This document shows, piece after piece, positions 34,687 to 44,500 of a stretch of 64,000 nucleotides of DNA. How positions within the stretch are numbered: position 1 is the stretch's first letter; every line of letters starts with the position of its first letter. The notes below the pieces were generated by a model. The model worked only from the letters and a program-made list of their open reading frames with translations. It did no database searches and was not told where the DNA came from. Source of the DNA: Fastidiosipila sanguinis. GTDB lineage: Bacteria > Bacillota > Clostridia > Saccharofermentanales > Fastidiosipilaceae. The position numbers and the translations under genes are program-made. Location of the stretch: the NCBI RefSeq assembly GCF_002998295.1, contig NZ_CP027226.1, forward strand, positions 124,001 through 188,000, given 5' to 3'.

Positions 34687-35761
34687 TGTAAGGTAATAAT
34701 ACATATGTGACATAAAAACAAAAAATAGAAAGCCATCTGGTACAATGAATTTCACTACAAACCATAGTAATCAGAGAAAGGCTTTCTATGAAAATAAGTA
34801 TAACAGAGGAAATTAAATATCGCCAGAGGGTAGTTGAATATGCCATAAAGCATAATAACAATGCAGATGCAGCACGAAGATATGATACAAGTAGGCAACA
34901 AGTACAAAGGTGGCGAAAGAAATATGATGGTACAATACTATCATTAGCAAATAAATCAAGACGTCCCCATAGTCATCCGAATCAACATACCGAAGATGAG
35001 ATAGAAATTATCAGAGAAAAATATCGTTATCATAAACATGAGGGATTAGGACAAGTCTATAGAAAATGCAGAGATGCTGGATATAAGCGTAGTTATGAGT
35101 CAATGTGCAAACAGATAAAGAAACTAAAAGAATACGAAAAACCAAGAAATGTCAGTTATCCTAAAAGTAAATATAAACCGTTAGAAGGAAGATATCCAGG
35201 AGAGTTTGTAGAGATAGATGTAAAATACGTGCCGCTTGAATGTATAGGATTTAAGAGTAATTATCAGAGATACTATCAGATAACAGCCATAGACCTATAT
35301 AGCAGGAAAAGAGTATTAAAGATAGTAAACGAAAATAGCACGTATGAAACATCAAATATGTTAAAAACCCTAGAAGAAGAATTTGGATTTAAGATAAAAA
35401 CAGTGCAAACAGATAACGGTCGTGAATTTTGCAATGATAGAGGAAGGAAAGAATCTTTATTTGAAAAGAGTCTAAGACAATTAGGAATAAAGTACATAAG
35501 GACAAGACCATATTCACCTTGGCAAAATGGAGTAGTTGAAAGAAGCCATAAAATAGACAATGAACTCTTTTACAGTAGAAGAAGATTTAAAAGTGAAAAG
35601 GAAATGTATAAATCATTTCAACGATATAGTGTAAGGACAAATAATATAGCAAGAAGAGTACTGGGATTTAAGACACCAAATGAAATGGTAGAGGACTATA
35701 TGGCAAGAGTAGCATAGATTTAAAATCAGATGGCTTTGTCACATATGTTTGACAACACTAG
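34687..35761 (+). mobile_element. IS481-like insertion sequence
   Basis: About 1.07 kb, one transposase gene. Inverted repeats near the ends are ACATATGTGACA (34701-34712) with TGTCACATATGT (35737-35748), and AAAGCCATCTG (34729-34739) with CAGATGGCTTT (35727-35737). The left end has 16 extra bases between the two blocks. Exact ends are set here by the flanking 26-bp direct repeats and could be off by a few bases. Confidence 0.8.
34788..35717 (+). CDS. IS481-like DDE transposase
   Basis: A 309-residue transposase. The N-terminal helix-turn-helix (DAARRYDTSRQQVQRWRKKYDG) and the LANKSRRPHSHPNQH linker are usual for IS481-type enzymes. The rve catalytic core has Asp in EFVEIDVKYV, Asp in VQTDNGREF and Glu in NGVVERSH. 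It is full length and looks functional. Confidence 0.88.
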   Translation: MKISITEEIKYRQRVVEYAIKHNNNADAARRYDTSRQQVQRWRKKYDGTILSLANKSRRPHSHPNQHTEDEIEIIREKYRYHKHEGLGQVYRKCRDAGYKRSYESMCKQIKKLKEYEKPRNVSYPKSKYKPLEGRYPGEFVEIDVKYVPLECIGFKSNYQRYYQITAIDLYSRKRVLKIVNENSTYETSNMLKTLEEEFGFKIKTVQTDNGREFCNDRGRKESLFEKSLRQLGIKYIRTRPYSPWQNGVVERSHKIDNELFYSRRRFKSEKEMYKSFQRYSVRTNNIARRVLGFKTPNEMVEDYMARVA

Positions 35762-35787
35762 ACGCATTTGCTTTAATAAGTTTAATT
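35762..35787 (+). repeat. 26-bp direct repeat, right side of the IS481-like element
   Basis: Second copy of the 26-base block found at 34661-34686. It leads straight into the rest of the exporter gene. Confidence 0.85.
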
Positions 35788-37293
35788 GCACTGGATTTCA
35801 GACAATTCATTTTATATGAGGTTTATTTATTAGGTGTTTGGTTAGTTATAATAGCTCTGGACAGTTCAGTTAATATTTATAAGATGAAATTTTGTCAAGA
35901 AATAGCTGTCGGTATACGATCTAAAATTACTAGTAGCTTAGAGGAATTAGAATATAGAGAGTATAATCAAAATAGTGTAGGAACATACATTTCATGGTTA
36001 ACGAATGACATAAATATAATTAATGAGAAAGGGACACTAAAGTTTTTTGATATAGTCAAAGGTGTTACAGGAACAATATTTTCTGTAATAGCCCTATTTG
36101 CTTATCATTGGTCACTAGTCTTAGTTACGTTTATATCCTTGTTAGTAATGTTAGCCATACCTAAAATTTTTAGAAGAAAAGTTGAAACAGCTAGTAAAAA
36201 GTCGTCAGCTGCCAATGAGGAATTTGTAGCTAGATCAGAAGATGTTCTTTCTGGATATAATGTATTATTGAATTACAATCAGCAACAAAAGTTAACAGAA
36301 AAGATCAAAAGCTATTCTATTGCTTTGATGAATGTTTTATTCAATCAGGCTAAAATTGAGGCAAAAGTTTTTGCAGCAGGATTTACAGGAAATATCTTTT
36401 TTCAAATTCTAATTACTGCATTCACAGGAGCTCTAGCATTCAAGGGAATTGTAACTTTTGGAACAATAGAGGCAACGGGTGCTTTAACTGGAGTTATATT
36501 CACTTCACTGGGAGATTTGTCTAATCGAATTTCATCTATAGATAGTGTGAAACCTATTCTAGAGAAATTTAAGCATATAAGTAATATTTCTACTGTAGAT
36601 GCAAATCATGATAACTTAGAGAATTATTTAAGAGAAATAGACTCTCAAAGTAGTTCTGCTGATGTAGTTTATCAAGTAGAAAATTTAGCATATAACTACG
36701 GTGAAAAATTAGTTTTCGAAAATATGCAATTTACATTCGAGAAAGATAAAAAGTATTTAATATTAGGCAAAAGTGGTAGTGGCAAGAGTACCTTACTTAA
36801 ATTATTAATTTCGTATTATGATGACTATCATGGCAGTATTAAGTTTTATGGACAAGAAATAAATACAATTCCTAAAGAGGTTATACGTTCTCATGTGCTT
36901 TACTTAGAACAACAGCCATACTTATTCAATGATACAGTTAGAGAGAACATCTGCTTAGGGGAACACTTTTCAGATCATGAGATTATATCTGCGTTAAATG
37001 AATCAGGCTTAATTTGCACAGAAGAATTTTTGGATTTTGCTGTAGGTAAATTAGGAAATAAATTATCAGGAGGACAGAGACAGAGATTAGCTCTTGCGAG
37101 AGGAATTATTAGGGGCAAAAGAATTGTCCTAATGGATGAAGTTACATCAGCTTTGGACAAAGAAACAGCACTTACAGTTGAAAACAACATTTTATCAAAT
37201 GAGAATTTAACTGTTATTGCAATTAGCCACACACCTCACAAAGAAACCATTAATTTATATGATGAAATTTATGAGATTCCAGAAAAATCATAA

Positions 37294-37742
37294 TGGTAAT
37301 AGCTGTTTTGAAGAGAGTAAATTTAGTCAGGAAATTTTCTTTAATGATAATTAAAGATTTATTGTGATAATGACAAATATTTTTTAAGTATAACTTTTTA
37401 TCATATTCTGATTGATCTAAATCTATTGATTTTTTTACAACAAGAGATAATAAATGATATTCACAATATTGCTTTTGTAACAAAGAGATATATTAAAAAT
37501 TCAGCTTAAAATTTAAAATAAACACAATTAATTGTCAGATTGCACAAGACAGTTGATTAAAAGTGTATAAATTGGTATAGTATAACTATAACAGTTTTCT
37601 CGATAATGACCTTGTTATAAATAGGGGAGATTATAAGGTACTTTAAATTGAGGAAACAAAGGCTTTTATAATCTGATTTTTGCAAATGTTAAAGAATTTC
37701 AAAATTGTTTTGCAAAAATTTTCTAATTTTACGGGGGACTTT
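37294..37742 (+). other. AT-rich intergenic stretch holding a promoter
   Basis: No gene is supported. A promoter-like pair TTGATT (37553-37558) and TATAGT (37576-37581) with exactly 17 bases between them lies about 160 bases before the secreted peptidase gene, leaving a long leader. TGTC...GACA inverted bases overlap the -35. The frame upstream of the ATG at 37743 is open to 37680 but lacks a ribosome site. Confidence 0.5.
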
Positions 37743-38405
37743 ATGAAAAAGATAAAAAAGGCTATGGCTTTATTCGTTGCTTTATTGTTAGGGTTATTCT
37801 CTTTTGAAAACGTGGTATCGGCAGCTCAGGAAGATGAGATTTTTACAGCCGAACAGATAGACTCTTGGGAAACTGAATTTAATGAATCAGCATATTCCGA
37901 AGAACCTATTGGAGACTTTAAAAATAACTCAGTAATGACATATTCATCATACGGCTCTTGGACATGGAGAGATGGAGTAATTTGTATAACCGATTCGTAC
38001 GCTTCTAGCCCTTTATTTAATAATGGACATGCTGGTATAGTGGGAGTGGCACCAAATTACTACTGCGTAGTTGAGGCTAACCCAGGTTCAGGTGTGAAAA
38101 ATGTTTGGGGAAATTGGAGTTATAAGTACAAAGATAAGACTGTATGGCAAGTTGGTGTAACCAGTACTACAGTCGAGCAAGATCAAGCAGCAGCTGAATG
38201 GGCAACAAAGCAAGTAGGAAAACCTTATAATGGATCATTCTTAAATAAGACTAAAACAGATTCTTTCTACTGTTCTCAACTAGTCTGGGCTGCGTATAAG
38301 TATACTGCAGGAGTTGACTTGGACACCTGGAGGTATGCTTCAGCTGTGCATCCGTTTGAATTGTACTTGAGTGATAAAACAACGCTTATTTATAGAAATA
38401 AGTAA
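37743..38405 (+). CDS. Secreted NlpC/P60-superfamily (YiiX-like) cysteine peptidase
   Basis: A signal peptide (MKKIKKAMALFVALLLGLFS... cleaved near VSA-AQ, about residue 29) leads to a papain-like fold of the permuted YiiX/NlpC type. The His is in NNGHAGIVG and the Cys in FYCSQLVWAAY; AAEWATKQVGKPYNG is the usual helix before the Cys. In this group His precedes Cys. Likely an extracellular peptidase or amidase acting on cell wall or lipid-linked peptide. ATG at 37743 has GGGGGA upstream. It is followed by a lipoprotein and a membrane protein. Confidence 0.78.
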   Translation: MKKIKKAMALFVALLLGLFSFENVVSAAQEDEIFTAEQIDSWETEFNESAYSEEPIGDFKNNSVMTYSSYGSWTWRDGVICITDSYASSPLFNNGHAGIVGVAPNYYCVVEANPGSGVKNVWGNWSYKYKDKTVWQVGVTSTTVEQDQAAAEWATKQVGKPYNGSFLNKTKTDSFYCSQLVWAAYKYTAGVDLDTWRYASAVHPFELYLSDKTTLIYRNK

Positions 38406-38469
38406 TATTAATTAATATTTTATTTTATCCCAAAACTCCCCTATTTGGGATACTATGAGGGATAATCAG

Positions 38470-39579
38470 ATGAATAAAAGAAAAATGAAATTTAGCAGAA
38501 CGTTCGCTATCTTGCTATCAGTCGTTTTTTTGACTTCTTGTAACCTAGGAATTTTGTCTCTTGGAAATTCCAAAAATTACGACTACGATTTTGCAATATA
38601 TGCTGATGATGAAGTGTTGACATTTAAACGCGAAGACAATGAACTAAAACTATTAGAACGGATACCGCGTAAGAATGAGAAAAAACTTGGATTTTGGAAA
38701 GAGCTTTTTGTAGAACATGAGAACTTTTATTTTACTAAAACTACTGCTAATGATAAAAACTTTCAACTGTTAGCTAAAATTAATAAAAATAATCTAGACA
38801 TAAATTATTACCAAACAAAGGGAATAGATGGAGCTTTTAGTTTGGTTCCAGATGGTAAATATCTCCATATTTCCCATAGTTTTGTTGATAGATTAGAGTT
38901 TGAAACTTATGACTTAAATTTTAACAAAATTAAGACTAAAGTTATTCCGGTCGAACATTCAACCTACCCTAATCAAATGATAGTAAAAGGTGATAAGGTT
39001 TATATTTTAATTGGAGTAGGTTTAGCTAATGGAGAATTAAAAAATCAGATTTGGGTAATGAATAAGGAATTTGATTTGGAAGAAGTAATTGACCTTAATT
39101 GTAACGAAGGAGGACTCCTTCGCATGGTGCTTGCAGGAGATACATTTTATATAACTAATACTAACGAAGGACTCACAGCAGAAAGAGAGCCAGGTCCCGC
39201 AAATAAACTAGTTAGCTATAACTTAAGTACAGGCGAGCAAAAGACCATTGAATTAGAAACTCCTTATCCTTTGCACATATATTTTGATTCAAAACGAAAT
39301 AACTTAATAATATGGCATTATGAACTTTATCTTCCTACTTTTACCTATACAGTATATTCTTTGAATGATGGTAGTTCTAAGATTATAAACTTTCCTGAGT
39401 ATGAGGAGTTCCGTAGAGCTAATCCAATGCAACCACCGTTTGTATTGTTTAAAGATAATTACTACTTTATGTTTGAAGACAAATTAGTAGAATATTCTCC
39501 TGACACGAATCAAAAAAAAGAATACTCTTTGAAAGAGTTTGGAATGAATAACCCAACGGGACTTCTGGCGAAAGAATAA
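38470..39579 (+). CDS. Lipoprotein, beta-propeller-like
   Basis: A 369-residue protein with a lipoprotein signal (lipobox FLTSC) and then repeated beta-strand blocks with Tyr/Asp/Asn turns (DGKYLHISHSF, KGDKVYILIG, AGDTFYITN, KDNYYFMFEDK), suggestive of a surface-exposed propeller. It resembles the IS-split lipoprotein at 30989-33829 in design. ATG at 38470 is favoured since GAGG lies 9 bases upstream; an in-frame ATG at 38455 is the alternative. A 7-bp hairpin TCCCAAA/TTTGGGA (38428-38450) precedes it. Function unknown. Confidence 0.65.
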   Translation: MNKRKMKFSRTFAILLSVVFLTSCNLGILSLGNSKNYDYDFAIYADDEVLTFKREDNELKLLERIPRKNEKKLGFWKELFVEHENFYFTKTTANDKNFQLLAKINKNNLDINYYQTKGIDGAFSLVPDGKYLHISHSFVDRLEFETYDLNFNKIKTKVIPVEHSTYPNQMIVKGDKVYILIGVGLANGELKNQIWVMNKEFDLEEVIDLNCNEGGLLRMVLAGDTFYITNTNEGLTAEREPGPANKLVSYNLSTGEQKTIELETPYPLHIYFDSKRNNLIIWHYELYLPTFTYTVYSLNDGSSKIINFPEYEEFRRANPMQPPFVLFKDNYYFMFEDKLVEYSPDTNQKKEYSLKEFGMNNPTGLLAKE

Positions 39580-39598
39580 GGTTTCTGGAGATAATATT

Positions 39599-39880
39599 AT
39601 GAAGAGATTTTTAAAGATAATTGGCTCATATTTATTGACAGGAATTATTTGCGCTAGCATATTTATGCTCACTGGTGGAACTAAACTTGATCTTGGTGTG
39701 GGATTTGGGGGTAATATATTAATATTTTTACTTATTACGGTTTTGTGGCCACTTGCCATTTATTGGAAAGTAGAAGCTAATGGATTTTCATGGAAAGATA
39801 CCTTGCCTTTAGTTTTATTTATTATATTGATCATTTTCTTTAATTGTAAAAGAAGAGAGAAAAATATTGGCAAGGGTTGA
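39599..39880 (+). CDS. Small membrane protein
   Basis: A 93-residue protein with about three hydrophobic segments and a Lys/Arg-rich C-terminus. No family is recognised. It begins 19 bases after the lipoprotein stop with GGAG upstream, so it is likely in the same operon. Confidence 0.6.
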   Translation: MKRFLKIIGSYLLTGIICASIFMLTGGTKLDLGVGFGGNILIFLLITVLWPLAIYWKVEANGFSWKDTLPLVLFIILIIFFNCKRREKNIGKG

Positions 39881-39997
39881 ACTAAAATATTTTAACTTAA
39901 TACAAAGAGATAAAAATAGAGAGAAATAAACCTATATTAAAAAGATATTTGAATAATTCTTATTAGTAAGTCATCCTATAGATTGCACCAGGAAGCT

Positions 39998-40573
39998 CTA
40001 CTTTTCATATGCCTTTAAAGACGCAATAATAGCATTCTTTGACGTGACTTGGATAAAGTAGTTAATTTTATCGTGTGGTGCAGGGCCTTTTTTATAGATT
40101 AGTTCGATGAGAATTCCTGCAATAGCTTCGGTTATGTAAGTTGTAAGAAAATTTCTGTAATCTTCATCAATATCAATTTTCATCTCCTTTTCGGCAAGGC
40201 GAATATAGTTTCCAATTATTTCCAAAAAATCTTTAGATAAAAATCTTTTTAGATCATGCTCACCCACGGAATTAATAATATTTTTCAAAAACTTACGGTT
40301 TTCATCAATGTAATCCAAGGTGAAATTAATGGCATCATTGATATCGTCTATTGAATCATAATTACGGACCTTGTTTATAGCTTCTTGATTTAAAAACCAG
40401 AGCAATAGATCGTAGATATCCTCGAAGTGGTAGTAAAAAGTATTTCTGTTTACCTCGCTTAACTTTATAATTTCTGTGACTGTAACTTTTGCAAAGGGTT
40501 TACGTTTTAGAAGTTCTTTCAGTGTATTAGCAAGTAAAAGCTTAGTGTTGTAGGAATTTATTTCGTTTCTCAT
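39998..40573 (-). CDS. TetR/AcrR-family transcriptional regulator
   Basis: A 191-residue regulator. The N-terminal helix-turn-helix is VTVTEIIKLSEVNRNTFYYHFEDIYDLL, with the TetR hallmark NRNTFYYHF. The C-terminal ligand domain resembles DhaS/YdgC-type TetR proteins. It is transcribed away from an ABC transporter pair, the classic layout of a repressor controlling its divergent exporter genes. AAGGAG lies upstream of the ATG. Confidence 0.9.
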   Translation of the reverse strand: MRNEINSYNTKLLLANTLKELLKRKPFAKVTVTEIIKLSEVNRNTFYYHFEDIYDLLLWFLNQEAINKVRNYDSIDDINDAINFTLDYIDENRKFLKNIINSVGEHDLKRFLSKDFLEIIGNYIRLAEKEMKIDIDEDYRNFLTTYITEAIAGILIELIYKKGPAPHDKINYFIQVTSKNAIIASLKAYEK

Positions 40574-40642
40574 AATTTCTCCTTAGTTCTGATGTGTCTG
40601 CTTAGATTATTGGTTTAAAGATTATAATATTTTACAACAAAA

Positions 40643-40658
40643 TTAGACAATTGCCTAA
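40643..40658. promoter_or_regulatory. Candidate TetR operator palindrome
   Basis: TTAGACAATTGCCTAA is a 16-base palindrome with one mismatched pair (A/C at positions 5 and 12). It lies between the divergent TetR and ABC genes, about 70 bases from the TetR start and 20 bases from a TATAAT (about 40623-40628) for the TetR gene. Confidence 0.6.
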
Positions 40659-40823
40659 TAAATAGACAGTAGATAATAATTTGTTGCTTATAATCTGATG
40701 CCTATGCTAGTAAAATATAGTAATTGCTAAAAATTAACAGGTAATAGAACTAACAGGTAATAAAATAATAAAAAAACAAACAAAATATAAAACAATAAAA
40801 ACAAAAGGAGACTAGACTTTAAA

Positions 40824-41528
40824 ATGAGTTATATAGAAATGAAAAATTCTTACAAAATATATAACGAAGGCAAACATAATGAAATTGTTGCTAATCGTGA
40901 TGTAAGTTTTGAAATCGAAAAAGGTGAACTAGCTATAATTCTTGGAAACTCAGGAGCCGGTAAATCAACAATTTTAAATCTCCTCGGTGGTATGGATGCT
41001 AATACTAAGGGTAGTATAATAATCGACGGTAAAGAAATTTCTAATTATAGCAAGAAGGAACTAACAGATTACAGAAGAAGTGATGTGGGATTCGTATTCC
41101 AATTTTATAACCTAGTGCAAAACCTTACTAGTAAGGAAAATGTTGAGCTTGCATCAGATATTGTAAATGATTCCTTGGACCCGGAAGAAGTTCTGAAAAG
41201 TGTTGGTCTTGAAAAAAGAATAAATAACTTCCCAGCAGAACTCTCAGGTGGAGAGCAACAGAGGGTAGCTATTGCTCGTGCCATTGCTAAGAATCCCAAA
41301 ATTTTATTGTGCGATGAACCAACTGGTGCTCTTGACTATGAAACGGGCAAGCAAGTCCTCAAGATTTTACAAAACATGAGTCGTGAAAATAATGCAACTG
41401 TAGTTATTGTTACCCATAACTCAGCTATTGCACCGATTGCTGATAGGGTAATTAGAGTCCGTAATGCATCAGTTGAAAGTATTGAAATAAATCCCAAGCC
41501 AGCAAATGTCATGGATATAGAATGGTAA
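40824..41528 (+). CDS. MacB-type ABC transporter ATPase
   Basis: A 234-residue ATPase. Walker A is GNSGAGKST, the signature [14 protein letters not shown], Walker [13 protein letters not shown] and the H-loop [16 protein letters not shown] marks the FtsX/MacB-coupled class. AAAGGAG precedes the ATG. The permease begins 7 bases after its stop. Facing the TetR gene, it probably belongs to a drug- or peptide-inducible efflux system. Confidence 0.92.
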   Translation: MSYIEMKNSYKIYNEGKHNEIVANRDVSFEIEKGELAIILGNSGAGKSTILNLLGGMDANTKGSIIIDGKEISNYSKKELTDYRRSDVGFVFQFYNLVQNLTSKENVELASDIVNDSLDPEEVLKSVGLEKRINNFPAELSGGEQQRVAIARAIAKNPKILLCDEPTGALDYETGKQVLKILQNMSRENNATVVIVTHNSAIAPIADRVIRVRNASVESIEINPKPANVMDIEW

Positions 41529-41535
41529 GCCTAGT

Positions 41536-44500
41536 ATGAAAAATAAGAATTCGCTTAAAAAAAGTATAAAAAGAAGTTTTAAGTCATCTACTGCTAGGTT
41601 TTTATCAATTTTCTTGCTAATGATGATAGGTTCTTTTGCCTTGCTTGGATTAAAAGTCACTGGACCTAATATGAGAAAAACTGGGGAGAAATATTTTGAC
41701 CAAGCAAACCTTACAGATGTGACTGTCATTGCCTCCATGGGAATTGATAGTAATGACAAGCTACAAATGGATAAAGCAAGTGGGATAAGGCAGAAAGAAT
41801 ATGGCTATTTAAAAGACGTATCTATTAATGAAACTGACACGGCAATAAGGGTACTATCTCAACCTAAAGAAATTTCCAAATATAATATTAAAGAAGGGAG
41901 TGACTTGAAAAATGAAACAGACATTCTCCTTTCAGTAAATCTCAAAGATAAATACAAGCTTGGCGAGCACATTACATTTATTGAAAAACCTGGTATAGAT
42001 GATAATTATGTGTTAAAAAATCACACTTATAGAGTAGCAGGCTTTGTTGATTCGGCAGAATATATTTCCTACGTGAACATGGGACCTTCCCAGGCTGGAG
42101 ATGGTAATCTCAGAGGTTTCGCTTATGTAATGGATGAAAATTTTGACTCGGATTATTTCATGATAGCAAGACTGCGTTATGATGATACAGCTAATCTTGA
42201 TCCATACTCTGATGAATATAGGGAAAAAATTGAGAGCCATATAGATGAACTTAATAGGCTATTAAATGGCCAAGGGGATAATAGACTCGCAAGTATAAAA
42301 TCCAATATTCAAGCTGAAATTGATGAAGGTCAAGCAAAAATAGATGATGCCAAAAATCAAATTACAGAAAATAAAAAGAAGCTCGATGATGCAAAAATAA
42401 AAATAGTAGACGGTAAAGAGCAGCTCGGAGATGCTGACAACAAACTAAAAAATGCTAGGGTATCTCTAGATTCAGGTAAAAGTACTTTAGACCAGAAATG
42501 GAATGAGCTTCAAGCAGCAGAAACAAAATTAGATGATGGAAAATCTGCTTTAGTAGATGCGAAAGATCAGTTAAATAATGCTTATGCACAAATTGAGCAG
42601 GGTGAAAATGACTTAGCCAGTGCAAAGCAAACTTTAACTAATAAAGAAAATGAACTAACTAATGGTAAACAACAATTTGCTGCTGCAAAAGCTCAATATG
42701 AGCAGAAAAAAGCGGAGGCTGATGCTAATAATGAAAAGCTAAAGGCAGCTGAAACTGAATTCAAGCAAAAAACTGCTAAAGTAAATGAATTATTAAATGG
42801 AATTTCAGAGGTAGAAAGTAATATAGAGATCTTGCAAACTGAGATTGAACAGATTAATGCTGCGCTTTCGAATCCGGAAATTGGCGAGACCGATAAAGAA
42901 AACCTTACAAAAGAATTATTGGCAAAGCAAGAAAACTTAGAAGCTTTAAAGCAAAAACTAAGTGAATTAAATTTAATAAAAGCATTAGTATTACCACCAG
43001 AAACAGAAGCAAAATTAAAAGCTAGCAAGAAAGAACTAGAAAACAAACGTGCTGAGCTTAATACAGCTTATGAAAAATTAGCTGCAGCAAAAACAGAACT
43101 TGAGGAAAAACAAGCAGATATTGTAACAGCTGAGGAAAAACTTGATGCAGGTAGAGCTACTATAAGTCAAAAAGAAGCTGAACTAAAACAAGCGCAAACT
43201 GACTATCAAGAGGGAAAAGCTAGCTATGAATCAAATCTGAATCTTTATAATCAAAAATTAAATATCTACAATCAAGGTATTAGCGATTGGAATAGTGGTT
43301 CTGAAGAACTAATAGAAAAAGAAACAGAATATCAAAGAAATCTTGATAAATACAATGAAAATGTAATAAAGCTCGAAGTAAAAGAGCAAGAATACAAAGA
43401 TGGTTTAAAAGAATTTGATAAGAAATCAAAAGAAGCAGATGAGAAAATCAAAGATGGTGAAGCAAAAATAAAAGATGCTAAGGAGTTAATAGTTTCACTG
43501 GAAAAACCAGTTTACAATGTTTATACCAGACGTGAAGCACTGGGTTCCTCAGGTTATAGCATCTACACAACGATTGCAGGTATAGTTGATAAGTTATCTA
43601 AGATCTTCCCAGTCTTTTTATATTTTGTAGCAGCCTTAGTAACACTTACTACAATGACAAGATTTGTAGACGAAGAGAGAATAAATTCTGGTACTTTAAA
43701 AGCTCTTGGTTATCAAGACAAAGACGTAATTAAGAAATTTACTATATATGGTTTCATAGCTGGAATTCTAGGAACTATTTTCGGAGTTACCCTTGGACAC
43801 ACGCTTTTCCCATTAATAGTGTATAACGCCTACGGAAAATACTTTAGTATTCCTAAGATAAATCTAGATTTCTATCTGAACCTTACAGTGATTTCACTAA
43901 TACTTTCATTAATAAGTTCAGTGCTGCCAGCCTACATAGTTGCAAAGAAACAGCTAGATGATAAGCCAAATGATCTGCTTTTGCCAAAGCCACCAGCAAA
44001 GGGATCAAATATACTCTTGGAAAGAATCACTCCCATCTGGAATAGAATGGGTTTCATCCAAAAAGTAACTGCAAGAAATATATTTAGATATAAGAAAAGA
44101 ATGTTTATGACCATTTTTGGGGTAGCAGGTGCAGCGACTTTGTTATTTGCAGGATTCAGTGTTCAAAGATCTATTGCTAGAATTGAAACAACCCAGTTTG
44201 GAGAAATTATTAATTATGATTTAATCGTAGCTTACAACAATATACAAAGCGATAATGATAAAGAAAAAATTAAAGATTTACTAGAAAGCGAACAGGTAAA
44301 TAAGTACACAGGTATACAATACGAAAAGGTCACAAAGATTGCAGGGGATTTCAATGACAAGCAAGAAATCAAACTACTTGTAAGCGACGATTCAGATAGA
44401 GTAAATGAGTTTATAGACCTTAGAGAGAGAAAGTCTGGGAAACAAATAAATCTTTCTAATGACGGAGCTATAATTAGTGAGAGGCTTGCAGATATCACTG

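Larger units (their letters stand above)
34564..37293 (+). pseudogene. ABC half-exporter, copy 2, split by an IS element
   Basis: The ATG at 34564 begins MIEILKNKKKES as in copy 1 and runs about 41 codons, then reads 7 codons of IS sequence to a TGA at 34710. The rest resumes after the IS and is open to 37293, with all ATPase motifs intact (GKSGSGKST, LSGGQRQRLALARG, MDEVTSALD). A TTG at 35749, within the IS end, could start a 514-residue product lacking the first helix, but it has no clear ribosome site. Most likely inactive. Confidence 0.82.
34366..37301. repeat. Dispersed duplication, copy 2 (IS-split, antitoxin lost)
   Basis: Matches 23721-25861 at both ends. The hairpin recurs (34444-34465, one mismatch) and so does the AAAATAAATTACAAAAAGTGTGG block. 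Then about 0.3 kb is missing: the text jumps from GTGGTCAAAGTTCCTGCT to CTAACAAATTA, deleting the antitoxin gene. The exporter follows and is split by an IS481-like element. Confidence 0.85.
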
